A DNA stretch of 64,000 nucleotides from Chitinophagales bacterium (GCA_023957245.1 JAMLHJ010000010.1:58763-122762), one strand, 5' to 3'. Positions 28,576 through 39,397 are shown, counted from the first letter of the stretch. The notes: a model not told the origin generated them from the letters alone. Made by a program: numbers and translations.

Positions 28576-29553
28576 ATGACAAAAATCCTTATTACAGGCA
28601 TCACAGGACTGATAGGTAAACATTTAATGTACCGAATTTTAAAAGAGCAAAATTTTGAAATAAAAGGTCAATATTTTTCTAATAGAGACATTTCAGAATA
28701 CACTCAATTGGGCGTAGAAATGAAACAAGCTAATATTTGCTCACCTGAATCAATAAAAAACCTTTGTCACTCATGCGAAGTAGTTGTTCATAGTGCAGCA
28801 AAAGTGATAGATTTTGGAACAAAAAGAGATTTTTATTTAGCTCATTTTGATGCTACAAAATGGTTATTGGAAGATGCTAAAGTCAATGGTGTTAAGCACT
28901 TTGTATATATTAGCTCATTTGGTCCAGCAACATATATAGATCGTAGTAATGGATTGCCAGATGAGTCAATTCCTTTGGTAAAAAGTGGTGTGCATTATGA
29001 TGACGCTAAAATTGACACTGAGAATCTGGTAAAAGATTTTTGTGCAAAAAACAATATGATATACACTATCATCAGACCAGCAGCAGTCGTCGGCCCAGAA
29101 AGTGTATGGGTAAGAGAGCCTTTAAAACGAGCGCAGACTGCATTGGGAATCAAACTAATAGATGAAGGCAATAAAGATGCTTGTCTCATCGATGCTGACA
29201 ATTTAGCTGATGGAATATATAGAACAATAGTAATGCCTATAGCCAAAAATCAAACCTATTTCTTCATGGATGAATACGGCATTACTTGGAAACAATACCT
29301 CACTGATTTATTAGCGTTGAAAGGTTATAAAATCAAGGGCTCTATGAGTAAAAGCACAGCACTTGTATTAGCAAAAATTCTGGGTGTATTATTTCCATTA
29401 TTTGGAAAAAATCCTCCTATTAGCGTAAAATCAATCATGGCAACTGGTTCTGACAGGAGAGTAAATATGTCTAAAGCAAGAAATGAGTTACAATGGAAAA
29501 GTACTGTTACTTATAAAGAATTAATGGAAAAAATTAAAATGAGTTTGCAATAA
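28576..29553 (+). CDS. NAD-dependent epimerase/dehydratase (extended SDR)
   Basis: A 325-residue protein with the extended-SDR motif ITGITGLIGKHL at residues 6-17, VVHSAAKV near residue 75, a serine-containing strand FVYISSFGPATY and the active-site pair Y-x-x-x-K in HYDDAKIDTENL. These enzymes use NAD(P)+ on sugar-nucleotides, steroids or similar alcohols; the substrate is not clear. It lies 25 bp upstream of folP on the same strand and may be co-transcribed, but no pathway link is evident. Confidence 0.85.
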   Translation: MTKILITGITGLIGKHLMYRILKEQNFEIKGQYFSNRDISEYTQLGVEMKQANICSPESIKNLCHSCEVVVHSAAKVIDFGTKRDFYLAHFDATKWLLEDAKVNGVKHFVYISSFGPATYIDRSNGLPDESIPLVKSGVHYDDAKIDTENLVKDFCAKNNMIYTIIRPAAVVGPESVWVREPLKRAQTALGIKLIDEGNKDACLIDADNLADGIYRTIVMPIAKNQTYFFMDEYGITWKQYLTDLLALKGYKIKGSMSKSTALVLAKILGVLFPLFGKNPPISVKSIMATGSDRRVNMSKARNELQWKSTVTYKELMEKIKMSLQ

Positions 29554-29578
29554 AATTTTAAATCTGACAACATATACA

Positions 29579-30412
29579 ATGTATAGTTTAAATATAAAAG
29601 GCAGGCTCATCGAGATAAATACACCTCTCATCATGGGTATCTTGAATTTGACAGAAGATTCCTTTTACGATGGCGGAAAATTCTTTGCAGCAGATGATGC
29701 CCTTCGTCAGATTGACAAAATCGTTCAAGAAGGAGCTGACATTATAGATATTGGAGCAAGTACAACAAAACCTGGAAGCAAGATTAGTCATCCCAATAAC
29801 GAGATCGAAAAACTAAGTGGCATTATCGAGTATATCACTCAACAATATCCAGAAATATTAATCTCAATTGACACCTATCACCATGAAGTTGCAGATTTCT
29901 GTATTAATGCAGGTGCACATATCATCAATGATATTAGTGGAGGCTTGATTGATGAGAAAATATTTTCAATCGCTGCCCAACATCAAGTTCCAATAATATT
30001 GATGCACATACAAGGCACTCCTGAAACGATGCAAATCCAGCCCACTTACAATAATCTTATTCAAGAAGTTATACAACAACTGAATCATCAAATTAATAAA
30101 GCTATCGCAGCTGGAGTCAAAGATATTATCATAGATCCTGGTTTTGGTTTTGGTAAAACATTATCCCAAAATTTTGAATTGTTCAATCAACTCAATACAT
30201 TTCAATTATTGGGCAAACCTTTATTAGTAGGAATTTCTAGAAAGTCAATGATTTGGAAAACATTAGAAACTACTCCTCAAGATGCTCTAACAGGAACAAT
30301 CGCATTGAATATGCTCGCTCTTAAATACGGCGCGAATATCTTGAGAGTTCACGATGTTAAAGAAGCAGTAGAAACTGTAAAAATACATAAAGCGCTAAAG
30401 CCCAATAAATAA
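29579..30412 (+). CDS. folP: Dihydropteroate synthase
   Basis: A 277-residue TIM-barrel enzyme that condenses dihydropterin pyrophosphate with p-aminobenzoate in folate synthesis. Signatures are IMGILNLTEDSFYDGGKF near residue 18, ADIIDIGASTTKPGS near 55, HIINDISGG, DIIIDPGFGFGKT and the late KSMIWKTL and RVHDVKEA. The length is normal and the active-site loops are intact. Confidence 0.95.
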   Translation: MYSLNIKGRLIEINTPLIMGILNLTEDSFYDGGKFFAADDALRQIDKIVQEGADIIDIGASTTKPGSKISHPNNEIEKLSGIIEYITQQYPEILISIDTYHHEVADFCINAGAHIINDISGGLIDEKIFSIAAQHQVPIILMHIQGTPETMQIQPTYNNLIQEVIQQLNHQINKAIAAGVKDIIIDPGFGFGKTLSQNFELFNQLNTFQLLGKPLLVGISRKSMIWKTLETTPQDALTGTIALNMLALKYGANILRVHDVKEAVETVKIHKALKPNK

Positions 30413-30435
30413 GAAATAATTTTTAAATTAAAAAC

Positions 30436-31356
30436 TTAAGCTTTCATTTTCTTCCTTTTCAGCAAATAGGCTTGTAGCACATCTTCAAATCCTGTATCTA
30501 TATCTGCATTCACCCAATCAATTCGGTATTGGGAACATTTGTGTTGGATTAATTTGAAGTATTCTGATATTTTAGATTGATAAAAATCTTTTACTTCATT
30601 GGGCATCATTTTTACGCTTGAACCCGATTCCAAATCTATAAATTCATAAGGTCTATTCTCAAAGACAAATTCTTGTTCTTCCTTTTTACGATAAGTATGA
30701 AAAATAACAACCTCATGTTTATTGTGTTTCAGATGTTGGAGTGCATCAAAAAACGCATCGACTTTGCTGATATCTCCCATGAAATCACTAAATATAATCA
30801 CCAAAGAACGCTTATGTAATAACTCAGCTATCTGATGAATACATAAAGTCAAATTGGTTTCCTTTTTCGATTCAGTTTTTTCGCTAAGCAACTTATATAA
30901 ATGATTGTAAATCAATTGCTGGTGAGCAGAATTTGTTTTTGAAGGAGTATGTACTTCAATTTTATCACTGATAAGTGTAAGCCCAACAGCATCTCTTTGA
31001 CGGTTCAAAAGATAATTTAATGAAGCAGCACTAATAGCAGAATATTCTAGTTTACTGAGTTGAGCTTTATCATTTTTAGGATAATACATAGAAGATGAAA
31101 TATCTATAACCAATTGGCATCTCAGATTGGTTTCTTCATCAAATTTTTTAATAAACATTTCTCCTGTTTTGGCAAATGCTTTCCAATCAACATTTCTTAC
31201 CGAGTCACCTGAGTTATAAGTTCTATATTCTGCAAATTCCGCAGAAAATCCATGATAAGGGCTTTTATGAAGTCCAATAATAAAGCCTTCGACTACTTGT
31301 TTGGCTAAAAAATCAAGTTTATCAAAACGCTTAAAATCTATCTTATCTTTAGACAT
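30436..31356 (-). CDS. DUF58 domain protein
   Basis: A 306-residue protein using ATG 31356 (MSKDKIDFKRFDKLDFLAK). DUF58 features are GFSAEFAEYRTYNSGDSVRN, VDWKAFAKTGEMFIKKFDEE and the vWA-like strand CQLVIDISSSMYYP with a DxSxS metal-site motif. DUF58 proteins usually occur with MoxR AAA+ ATPases and BatA/B proteins; none is adjacent here. A 36-codon upstream extension to 31464 shows no conservation-like sequence and is rejected. Convergent with folP, 23 bp apart. Confidence 0.88.
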   Translation of the reverse strand: MSKDKIDFKRFDKLDFLAKQVVEGFIIGLHKSPYHGFSAEFAEYRTYNSGDSVRNVDWKAFAKTGEMFIKKFDEETNLRCQLVIDISSSMYYPKNDKAQLSKLEYSAISAASLNYLLNRQRDAVGLTLISDKIEVHTPSKTNSAHQQLIYNHLYKLLSEKTESKKETNLTLCIHQIAELLHKRSLVIIFSDFMGDISKVDAFFDALQHLKHNKHEVVIFHTYRKKEEQEFVFENRPYEFIDLESGSSVKMMPNEVKDFYQSKISEYFKLIQHKCSQYRIDWVNADIDTGFEDVLQAYLLKRKKMKA

Positions 31357-31537
31357 TCTTCTGTAATAAAATCTATATCTGCTAAAATAACAAAAATCAA
31401 TTATTCCAATAGTGCAAGAAAGTGTTTTTGATTTTTCGCACATCAGATATTTTCTACTTCTCACTTATTGAAGAATGTGATTTAAAGGATTAATTGTACA
31501 ATTCATCAAAAATCCTCATATTGCTTGTAGATTAGCA

Positions 31538-32941
31538 ATGCAGATGCAACAGGCGCACCATAAACCACTTCTAATAATCGGTATAGTTTTCTATCTGCTC
31601 GTAACGCTATTTGCAATACATTTTCCGTTTTTTTGGGACAGTATCCTGACCTCTTCCATATCACAATGGTTTTATGACAACGGAGTCCAGTCTGCCATTC
31701 CTCCATTAATTTGGGATGCAGGACACCCGACAATATTTCAGATTTATATTTCTACAATGTGGAAAATATTTGGAAAAACCTTAGCGGTGAGTCATTTGTC
31801 AATGTTGCCATTTCTTTGCTTAATGGTATATTTATTTTTGAAAATAATTTGGAGTTTAAATATTTCTAAATCAGCACAATACATTGGATTGTCGCTATTA
31901 TTACTTCATCCATACATTCTCACTCAATCTACTTTAATATCTTATGATATAGTACAAATTCCATTTTTTCTTTTGATCCTTTTAGGGATTTTAAAGTCAA
32001 GAAATACATTCATTTTAATAGGATTTTGGGGGCTTAGTGCGTGTAGTATTAGAGGGCAAATGATTGCAGTAACTTGTTTGGCGTTATATTCAATTTTGGA
32101 ATATAGAAATCTGAAAAAAAATATCTTTATTATTTTTTTTGCTGTAATACCTTTCATTGCTTGGCATCTATATCATTTACATATTACAGGCTGGATGATT
32201 TCTACACCTTCTTCTACCTGGCAAGGACAGCGAGATATTGCCAATTTCTCACAGATTATAAAAAATACAATAGGCATCTTAAGGACTTACATAGATTATG
32301 GTGCAATAGCATTGACTTTACTTTTTCTTATTTCAATTACTTATGTTCAAAAGGAATCTCTTAGTTCCAATCAATTAAAAATCTTATTGACGGTAGTTGC
32401 TATTGATTTGGTTTTAAGTTCAAGTATTATTCTTTTCAGTAACCCAGTAGGACATAGATATTTCATGATTATCCATGTAGGAATATTATTATTTGTCATC
32501 TCAATTTGGGATAAAATCCAATGGAAAAAATCATTATATACATTCACAATCATTTGCTTTATTTCAGGACATTTTTGGCTCTACCCCTATCCACTTAGTA
32601 ACGGATGGGATGTCAGTCTAAAATATATTTCTTATGAAAAAAACAGAGCAGAATTTTGGGCATATATACAAGAGCAATCTATTTCACCAGAAAACATTGG
32701 TTCTGGATTTCCATTATTTTGCAGCCTTCAACAGACCAATTTAATAGAAGGTATGCGATTGACAGATATGACAGAGTCAAAATATTTCAATTTGGAATAT
32801 ATTGCATATAGTCCAGTATGTAATGATATGAAAAACATTATCGTTGATTACGCTGACAGTCAACAATATAAGATGATAAAATCTTTTGGCAAAGGTAAAA
32901 CTGCCATTATCTTATATCAAAAAACCGAGTCAGACAATTAA
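31538..32941 (+). CDS. GT-C/GT39-like membrane glycosyltransferase
   Basis: A 467-residue polytopic membrane protein with about ten hydrophobic helices. Its first loop contains [12 protein letters not shown] and [16 protein letters not shown], resembling the acidic active-site loop of GT39/ArnT-type lipid-linked sugar transferases. The C-terminal ~110 residues are soluble. It is probably an inner-membrane enzyme transferring sugars from polyprenyl carriers, but donor and acceptor are unknown. Its stop overlaps the convergent response-regulator stop by 4 bp. Confidence 0.7.
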   Translation: MQMQQAHHKPLLIIGIVFYLLVTLFAIHFPFFWDSILTSSISQWFYDNGVQSAIPPLIWDAGHPTIFQIYISTMWKIFGKTLAVSHLSMLPFLCLMVYLFLKIIWSLNISKSAQYIGLSLLLLHPYILTQSTLISYDIVQIPFFLLILLGILKSRNTFILIGFWGLSACSIRGQMIAVTCLALYSILEYRNLKKNIFIIFFAVIPFIAWHLYHLHITGWMISTPSSTWQGQRDIANFSQIIKNTIGILRTYIDYGAIALTLLFLISITYVQKESLSSNQLKILLTVVAIDLVLSSSIILFSNPVGHRYFMIIHVGILLFVISIWDKIQWKKSLYTFTIICFISGHFWLYPYPLSNGWDVSLKYISYEKNRAEFWAYIQEQSISPENIGSGFPLFCSLQQTNLIEGMRLTDMTESKYFNLEYIAYSPVCNDMKNIIVDYADSQQYKMIKSFGKGKTAIILYQKTESDN

Positions 32942-33639
32942 TCAATAAACTTATAGCCGACACTACGGATAGAGATAAAATACTCAGGATTTCTAGAGTC
33001 TTTTTCGAAATGTTTTCTAAAATTCAAAATAAAATTATCTATCGTCCTTGTAGAAGGAAATACATCATAACCCCAAACAATTTTTAAAATATCATTTCTA
33101 GGAACAACCTCATTTTTTCTCTCAATCAACAATTTAAGTAAAGCCACTTCTTTCTTAGTCAAATCTAGTTCTCCATTCACTCCTTTGGCTTTGTAGGTCA
33201 CAAAATTAATTTCATTTCCACCAAAACTATAAGTCTGAAAGCTTTCTTTATTTTCCTCTGAATTTTTCAAATTCCTTTTTATCAAACTTTTAGCTCTCAG
33301 TAATAACTCTTCCAAATTAAATGGTTTGGTCAAATAATCATCAGCACCTTTTTTCAAACCTTTGATTTTATCTTCAAAGCTATCTTTTGCTGTCAAAAAT
33401 AAAATAGGCGTATTATCATCCCTTATTCTGATTGTTTCACATATTTCAAAACCATCCATCTCTGGGAGCATAACATCCAAAATTATTAAATGAAACACCT
33501 CATCTTGTGCACGCTTGATAGCATCAGGACCATTATCCACTGCAATAACTTCATATCCTTCCAATTCAAGATTGAGTTTTACAACATCTCGAATATTTTT
33601 TTCATCTTCTACTAATAAGACTCTTGTGTTTTGACTCAT
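32938..33639 (-). CDS. OmpR/PhoB-family response regulator
   Basis: A 233-residue regulator. The receiver domain (1-120) has the acidic pair E11-D12, phosphoacceptor Asp55 in [13 protein letters not shown] and the conserved Lys in DDYLTKPF. The C-terminal winged helix (about 138-233) has [12 protein letters not shown] and [14 protein letters not shown]. It overlaps the histidine kinase gene by 4 bp (ATGA), so the two are translationally coupled partners. The target genes cannot be told from the sequence. Confidence 0.93.
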   Translation of the reverse strand: MSQNTRVLLVEDEKNIRDVVKLNLELEGYEVIAVDNGPDAIKRAQDEVFHLIILDVMLPEMDGFEICETIRIRDDNTPILFLTAKDSFEDKIKGLKKGADDYLTKPFNLEELLLRAKSLIKRNLKNSEENKESFQTYSFGGNEINFVTYKAKGVNGELDLTKKEVALLKLLIERKNEVVPRNDILKIVWGYDVFPSTRTIDNFILNFRKHFEKDSRNPEYFISIRSVGYKFID

Positions 33640-34628
33640 AAGGCACCAATATAAGGGATTTCTACTCTGAATATTTTTCCAATCTTACTTTTATCAATAA
33701 TCTTGACATTTCCATGATGCATTAAAGCAACTTGTTGAACAATGAACAAGCCCAATCCTACTCCTATCGTAGTGCGCTTGCTCTCATTTCCTACTCTATA
33801 AAAACGATCAAAAATTTTCAATTTTTCTTCATCTGGAATTCTCACACCATCATCTGCAACATCCAGAATCGCCAAACTATCCTTCTTTTTAAATGTCACA
33901 ACAATAGGTGAATTTGTCGGTGCATATTTGACAGCATTTTCTATTAAATTAAGCACCATAGATTGCAACATTAATTCATCACCATTGACCCATATTTCAT
34001 CTTCAATATCTTGTTGGATAATAATATCAGCATTTCGGTTTTTAACATTTTCAATACAAGCCAACATCAAATCTGACATATTGATTTCATCTTGTTGCGC
34101 ACCATAATTGGCATGACCAATTCTCGAAGCAAGTAATATCTTTTCCACTAAATCATTGAGTCTAGCCACATCTTCCTCTGTATTGTGAATCAACATCTTT
34201 TGCTGTTCAGAAGATAAATTCCTAGTACTAAGTGTTTGAAGATTCAATTTGGCACTTGATAAAGGAGACTTGAGTTCATGAGTAATAGACAAGAGAAAAT
34301 TTCTTTCCAAACCGACCAAACCCACTTCTTTTTTAACGATATCACGCAATTTCCAAATCCCCAAAACAATCAGAATTAAAAATGTAGCTCCCTCACCTAT
34401 TATCATCCATCTTTGGCGTTCGTGAAAATCAGAAAGCAACTCTACTTCTTTAAAGATATTTGAATGATTATCATCATATTTCTCATACAGTAACTGTTCT
34501 TTTATTCTATATAATTCACTGTCTTTACGAAATATCATAAACCACCACCAAAAAAAAATCATTAATATATATACTGTCAAAAAATAAAATATATATCGCC
34601 TACGTTTTTTTATAAATTGGATAGACAT
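33636..34628 (-). CDS. Sensor histidine kinase
   Basis: A 330-residue inner-membrane kinase with two transmembrane helices (about 11-32 and 75-92) around a short ~40-residue periplasmic loop. The phosphoacceptor His117 is in [19 protein letters not shown], and the ATPase domain has [11 protein letters not shown] (N box), [13 protein letters not shown] and [12 protein letters not shown] (G boxes). The loop is too small for a large sensor domain, so the signal may be membrane-borne. It forms a pair with the following OmpR-type regulator. Confidence 0.93.
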   Translation of the reverse strand: MSIQFIKKRRRYIFYFLTVYILMIFFWWWFMIFRKDSELYRIKEQLLYEKYDDNHSNIFKEVELLSDFHERQRWMIIGEGATFLILIVLGIWKLRDIVKKEVGLVGLERNFLLSITHELKSPLSSAKLNLQTLSTRNLSSEQQKMLIHNTEEDVARLNDLVEKILLASRIGHANYGAQQDEINMSDLMLACIENVKNRNADIIIQQDIEDEIWVNGDELMLQSMVLNLIENAVKYAPTNSPIVVTFKKKDSLAILDVADDGVRIPDEEKLKIFDRFYRVGNESKRTTIGVGLGLFIVQQVALMHHGNVKIIDKSKIGKIFRVEIPYIGAL

Positions 34629-34936
34629 TAGCCGTTATTATGATTTTTGTGGTCAAGAAGAGAATAATTATTCATTGACTTTTCCTTTCAAAAATAAAAA
34701 AATATCCTGATAATATAACAAATGAATTGGCATTTCAACCATAATAACAAAGAGAAAAATATTGAAAGACATTCTTAATACACTCAATAATAAAAATTCA
34801 TAACAAAATATCCTCTACCTTAAATTGGAATATTATTAGTCTATACAAAGTATAAACAATGCTTTCAAGCAATATTCTAATAAAATCAATAAATTTGGTA
34901 AGGTTTTAGATAGTTCGTTCACTAGACACTAACAAA
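34629..34936. other. AT-rich intergenic region with OmpA-gene promoter
   Basis: 308 bp between the divergent histidine kinase and OmpA-family genes. A -7 box TAAATTTG is at 34890-34897. Nothing else with structure was seen. Confidence 0.6.
34890..34897 (+). promoter_or_regulatory. -7 box of the OmpA/PD40 gene
   Basis: TAAATTTG, 39 bp before the ATG at 34937. The -33 element is not clear. Confidence 0.45.
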
Positions 34937-37900
34937 ATGAAAAACATACTTTTTATTTCTCACTTTTTACTCCTCGCTTTTTTGAGTACAAATATAAATG
35001 CGCAACAAGTTTTTTGGGCAAAAAATGTACTCAAATTCAGTTCCCAATATGGCACAAAAGAATTTAGCGCACAACAAGTACTCGGCGTTCCAAATGCATT
35101 ACCTAATTATGGTAAAAGCATGGTAGCTTGGGCTCCAGCAAGCGGAACACAGACAGCATCTATCACTGTAGAATTTGAAAGAGCAACACAAGTTCAACAG
35201 ATAGCCATCGGTGAAAATCTTTTATCTGGTGCAGTTGAAAAAATTTATTTATATGATCAAAGTGGCAAAGAATATTTGGTTTATCACCAAGCTAATCCTA
35301 AACCAATTGAGCCACAAGTAGCAAGAATTTTCAACCATTTTATACCGCTTACTAGCTACAAAGCTATTAGATTAAGATTGGACCTCAATTATACCAATTT
35401 TAGAAATCTGCCACAAATTGATTGTATAGGAATATCCCCAGACAAAACCAAAATCGTACCCAAAATCAATACAATAGCTTATAACTTAAGTAATCCCTAC
35501 CCCGAAAATCTTGGAGCAGCTGTCAATTCACAATATAATGACATGTTGCCTATCATCTCACCAGATGGAAGCGCACTCTATTTTGCCCGTAAAAATGCTC
35601 CCGAAAATATGGGTATCGAGAAGAAAGATGACATTTATGAATCTCGTAAACAAGCCAATGGTCAATGGTCAAAAGCTATCAATGTCGGTGCTCCTTTAAA
35701 TACCGATGAACACAATTTTGTATGTGCGATAAGTCCTGATGGCAATACAATGTATTTAGCTAATAAGTATGATTATAGAACTGAATCTCAAGGTGTTGCT
35801 GTCAGTCAAAGACAGAAAAATGGTGCCTGGAGCAAGCCTAAACCTTTAAGCATTGCGAATATGTACAACAAAAGTAGATTTGCTTGTTACCATGTCAGTA
35901 TTGACGAAAAAGCAATGGTCATGGCGATAGAGAGAGATGATACTTACGGAGATATGGACTTGTATGTAAGTTTCAGATATGCTGATGGCAATTGGTCTGA
36001 ACCTATCAATATGGGACCAGATTTGAATACTGCAGGAGCCGAAGCAAGTGTATTTATTGCCGCAGATGGGAAAACACTCTATTTCTCATCCAACGGCCAT
36101 GCAGGCTATGGAGACTTTGATATGTTCATGAGCAAAAGATTGGACAACACATGGAAAAGGTGGAGCGAACCCGTCAATCTCGGACAAAGTATCAATACAA
36201 TTGGTATGGATATTTATTATACAATTCCTGCTTCTGGAGACTATGCCTATTACTCTAGTGAAAGAATTGGTGGGCAAGGACTGAGTGATATTTATAGAAT
36301 TTCTCTACCAAAAGAATTAAGACCAGATGCCGTAAAAATTGACCAAGGACTATTTGCAAGCACAATCCCAGATGTACCCAAACTCAAACCATACCAAAAT
36401 ACTGAAACATCTGATATTGATAAGAGAATTGAAGAACTCAGAAAACAATTGAATCAAAGTCCCAATACTCCATCTTCAAATGATAAAACCTTAGAAGAAA
36501 ATACAATTGAAAAAAGAGAAACTCAACTCAATGAAGACTTAAAAAAATTAGAAGAGCAATATTACACTCTCCCTGCTGACCCCAAAAATAATTTCCCTGC
36601 ATATACGCCTCCAACGGTCACTTATGATCCATCTTATGATGACAAAATCAATGATCTCAAAAGACAATTAGAAAGAGCCAAATTAAATGCTCCTGCTGTT
36701 CCATCAACAATATATTCAAGCAACAAAACAGATAATGCCAATAGCTATCAACAAAAATTGGATAGCTTACAAAATCTAAATTCAACAAATACGAATCTGC
36801 AAAAGCCAAGTCAAAAACCGAGCAAATCAAAAGAAGAAAATAAAAAATTGAATCCTTATGAAGAAAAACTTCAACAACTTCTCGCTGCTCAAAATCAACC
36901 AGTTCAAACACCACAAGAGCCTGTAAGAATTCATGAAAACAAATCCCCTGAGCCTACTCAAACAATTACTTCTGATAATACAACTATCGATAATACTCCA
37001 TCAATAGCTCAAAATCAATCTCCAAAACAACAAAAGGAATTGAGTAGTTATGAAAAGAAACTCAAAGAACTTCAAGAAGCACAAGAGCCAGCAAAAACAA
37101 ATAATGTTCCACAAGAAAATGATGCATCAAACCTATTAGCAGATACTATTCCTGTTTTACCATCTACATCAAAACTTCAAAATCTTCCAAAATCACAAGA
37201 AAATCATCCATCAGATTGGAATCGAGAAATTGCAAAATTAGAAGATAGTTTGAAAATTTTAGAACAACAAAAACTCCAAATTAAAGTCAACAATGAAGCT
37301 GCTAAAAATAATTACGACAGCCTCCAAATTGAGCAACAAAAACTGATGAACGAAAAAGAGAAAATGGCAATTGCTATTTCACAAATGCAAGCAGAAAAGG
37401 AACAACTTTCACTTGAAAAGGAAAAATTAGAAAACGAAAGAAAAAAACTAGAAGCTCTTAAAAAACAACAATATTCAGATATCAATTCCCTAAAACATGA
37501 ATTGGATAGCTTACAAAAAATAAAAGGGCAAGAACCACCAGTCTATAACAATTCACTAGCAGATGAACTAAATGGATTAAAGAAAGAAGTAGGCAAAAAA
37601 ATATTATTAAAAAATGTATATTTTGTTGTCAATGCATCATTTATCCAATCTAAATCATATGATGATCTCAATCAACTTGCAGCTTATCTGATTAAAAATA
37701 AAGATATCAATGTAGAAGTAGGTGGACATACCAATGGACTTTGCGATGATAATTTCTGTAATGAATTGTCTGGAAAAAGGGCAAAATCTGTCATGGATTA
37801 TCTTGTTACTAGAGGTGTACCTATAGAAAGATTGACATACAAAGGATATGGTAAAACTCAAAACATCTCAGACAATAACACCGAACAAGGTAGAAAACTC

Positions 37901-37942
37901 AATCAAAGAGTAGAAATTACTATTACAAAAGTTTTTGAGTAG
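34937..37942 (+). CDS. OmpA-family protein with PD40 beta-propeller
   Basis: A 1001-residue envelope protein with a signal peptide (1-22, …STNINAQ) and an N-terminal domain to about 175 (WAPASGTQTASITVEFE) that looks like a beta-sandwich. A PD40/WD40-like propeller spans about 195-460 with repeats such as LPIISPDGSALYFARK and VCAISPDGNTMYLANK. A long low-complexity and coiled-coil region covers about 480-870. The OmpA C-terminal peptidoglycan-binding domain (about 885-1000) has VEVGGHTNGLCDD and LSGKRAKSVMDYLVTRGV. It should tether outer-membrane structures to peptidoglycan. The layout recalls PorE and PorE-like proteins, but the TPR part is absent, so a T9SS role is only a possibility. Confidence 0.85.
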   Translation: MKNILFISHFLLLAFLSTNINAQQVFWAKNVLKFSSQYGTKEFSAQQVLGVPNALPNYGKSMVAWAPASGTQTASITVEFERATQVQQIAIGENLLSGAVEKIYLYDQSGKEYLVYHQANPKPIEPQVARIFNHFIPLTSYKAIRLRLDLNYTNFRNLPQIDCIGISPDKTKIVPKINTIAYNLSNPYPENLGAAVNSQYNDMLPIISPDGSALYFARKNAPENMGIEKKDDIYESRKQANGQWSKAINVGAPLNTDEHNFVCAISPDGNTMYLANKYDYRTESQGVAVSQRQKNGAWSKPKPLSIANMYNKSRFACYHVSIDEKAMVMAIERDDTYGDMDLYVSFRYADGNWSEPINMGPDLNTAGAEASVFIAADGKTLYFSSNGHAGYGDFDMFMSKRLDNTWKRWSEPVNLGQSINTIGMDIYYTIPASGDYAYYSSERIGGQGLSDIYRISLPKELRPDAVKIDQGLFASTIPDVPKLKPYQNTETSDIDKRIEELRKQLNQSPNTPSSNDKTLEENTIEKRETQLNEDLKKLEEQYYTLPADPKNNFPAYTPPTVTYDPSYDDKINDLKRQLERAKLNAPAVPSTIYSSNKTDNANSYQQKLDSLQNLNSTNTNLQKPSQKPSKSKEENKKLNPYEEKLQQLLAAQNQPVQTPQEPVRIHENKSPEPTQTITSDNTTIDNTPSIAQNQSPKQQKELSSYEKKLKELQEAQEPAKTNNVPQENDASNLLADTIPVLPSTSKLQNLPKSQENHPSDWNREIAKLEDSLKILEQQKLQIKVNNEAAKNNYDSLQIEQQKLMNEKEKMAIAISQMQAEKEQLSLEKEKLENERKKLEALKKQQYSDINSLKHELDSLQKIKGQEPPVYNNSLADELNGLKKEVGKKILLKNVYFVVNASFIQSKSYDDLNQLAAYLIKNKDINVEVGGHTNGLCDDNFCNELSGKRAKSVMDYLVTRGVPIERLTYKGYGKTQNISDNNTEQGRKLNQRVEITITKVFE

Positions 37943-37986
37943 AAAAATTCAAAAATCTTTCAGTAAAATTTTGAGATCCTAATTTT

Positions 37987-38010
37987 AAATCCATCGAATT
38001 CGAGGGATTT
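37987..38010. repeat. 24-bp near-perfect palindrome
   Basis: AAATCC-A-TCGAATTCGA-G-GGATTT: 11 of 12 pairs match. It lies 45 bp after the OmpA gene and has no T-run, so it is not a classic terminator. Confidence 0.6.
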
Positions 38011-38087
38011 AGAAAACACGCTAGATAGGATATAATCAATATTAAAAGAGGAAGTCTTTCAAAAAAAATAAAAATCTTCTTTCAGTA

Positions 38088-38118
38088 TTGTAAAATGATA
38101 AAAGAAAGCTTACCTTTG
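38088..38118 (+). promoter_or_regulatory. Promoter of the SRP RNA
   Basis: TTG (38088-38090), 20 bp, then TACCTTTG (38111-38118). This is a good -33/-7 pair ending about 5 bp before the first paired base of the RNA. Confidence 0.75.
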
Positions 38119-38121
38119 CGC

Positions 38122-38222
38122 TGGGCAAGTCTTATACGACCAGCTCCTGATGAATCCCCCAGGGTCGGAAGACAGCAAGGGTAATTGGTTGAGCGGTGCG
38201 ATATGAGTAACTTGCCTACTTT
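38122..38222 (+). ncRNA. ffs: Small SRP RNA (4.5S type)
   Basis: The conserved apical domain is plain: CCAGGGTCGGAAGACAGCAA (GGAA tetraloop and the asymmetric loop bound by Ffh), followed by the paired strand GGGTAATTGG. The ends pair: GGGCAAGT (38123-38130) with ACTTGCCT (38210-38217). A T-rich run follows from 38219 as terminator, and a good promoter precedes it. The ~100-nt length fits the short bacterial SRP RNA, which with Ffh targets nascent membrane proteins to FtsY and SecYEG. Exact ends are estimates. Confidence 0.92.
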
Positions 38223-38226
38223 TATT

Positions 38227-39369
38227 TTAGGACTTCCCTTCTTTTCTTGCATTATCTCCTGAAACAATCTTACTGAATTTAGCTTTCAAGTGAATAAACT
38301 TCGACTCTAAGAACTCATAAGAAATACTTGACATAAGTATGGTTAATGCTATAGATAAAGCATAATATACAATGTTATTATGACTACCCAATAATGCTGA
38401 CGTTATCTTATATGCCAATACAATACACAGCACATGGTACATATAAATCCCATAAGAAACCTTACCGAGATAATTCATCCATTTGTTTTCCAAATTAATA
38501 ATAGGGCGAGGATTAGTGGAAAGATTCAAAATAATAACTGAAAATAAGACAGCATATATTTCATGATGCAATATTGGAAATCTAATTCCTAAAGCAATCA
38601 TTAACACAGTCAACACAATAGTACCAATATGCACAAAATGATGATAGAGAATATTCAATATCACTTGCTTCTGATGAAAATACAACCACGCAAATATTCC
38701 TCCGATAGCCATACAATCAATACTTGCAGTCATCCATACATTCCAAAAAACATCCCAAAATCGACTATCTGGATTCAAATATCTCATGTATTCCAATCCA
38801 AAAAGCATCAACAAATAAAACACAATCACTGAGGTCAATGCTAATAGAATATTTTTACTCAATTTCACTAACCAAGGCCAGATATAATAAAACTGCTCTT
38901 CCACTCCTATCGACCAAGTATGCCCTATAAAAGCAACAGCAGGAAATAATTTTACAGCAACATTGGGCAAAATAGCTAAATACAATGCAGCCATAGTCCA
39001 CCAATCTCCAGAAGGCATGGAGGTATGCTCAGTACCTATACTCAAAAATGAAACAGAAGGAAAAATGAACAAACCCAATAGGATAAGAAAAAAATATAAT
39101 GGCCAAATCCTCAATACACGACGAATATAAAAATCGACAATGCTCACTTTATGAGTATGAGTCTTTTCCATCAACAGCAAATAAGTAATCAAAAAACCAC
39201 TCAAACTGAAAAATAAAATCACCCCTAAATCTCCCAACATCTTGATAGGACGCAAATCCCAAAGATGAGCCAATCCAAACTCTTTTTTAACCATTTCCAA
39301 ATGAGAAACCACTACACTCATTGCAGCAATAAACCTCAATCCATTCAAGTTGGGAAAATATACTTTCAC
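38227..39369 (-). CDS. Acyltransferase 3 family membrane protein (OafA/YrhL-like)
   Basis: About 380 residues with roughly ten transmembrane helices. It begins YFPNLNGLRFIAAMSVVVSH, the family start with the catalytic histidine, and has GVILFFSLSGFLITYLLL and the WSIGVEEQFYYIWP block. Such proteins O-acetylate or otherwise acylate polysaccharides or lipids at the inner membrane. The frame extends to a GTG at 39411, but a TATATTTG box inside that extension (39390-39397) points to the GTG at 39369, which gives the family-like start MKVYFPNLNGLRF. The stop lies a few bases after the convergent SRP RNA. Confidence 0.85.
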   Translation of the reverse strand: MKVYFPNLNGLRFIAAMSVVVSHLEMVKKEFGLAHLWDLRPIKMLGDLGVILFFSLSGFLITYLLLMEKTHTHKVSIVDFYIRRVLRIWPLYFFLILLGLFIFPSVSFLSIGTEHTSMPSGDWWTMAALYLAILPNVAVKLFPAVAFIGHTWSIGVEEQFYYIWPWLVKLSKNILLALTSVIVFYLLMLFGLEYMRYLNPDSRFWDVFWNVWMTASIDCMAIGGIFAWLYFHQKQVILNILYHHFVHIGTIVLTVLMIALGIRFPILHHEIYAVLFSVIILNLSTNPRPIINLENKWMNYLGKVSYGIYMYHVLCIVLAYKITSALLGSHNNIVYYALSIALTILMSSISYEFLESKFIHLKAKFSKIVSGDNARKEGKS

Positions 39370-39389
39370 TAAAAAAGAATTACTTTGCC

Positions 39390-39397
39390 CAAATATA
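39390..39397 (-). promoter_or_regulatory. Possible -7 box of the acyltransferase gene
   Basis: Reads TATATTTG on the minus strand, 20 bp before GTG 39369. No TTG at -33 was found. Confidence 0.4.

Noticed and set aside
31357..31464. 36-codon N-terminal extension of the DUF58 protein
   Set aside because: Sequence is unlike a signal peptide or any DUF58 start; MSKDKIDFKRFDKLDF at 31356 fits the family.
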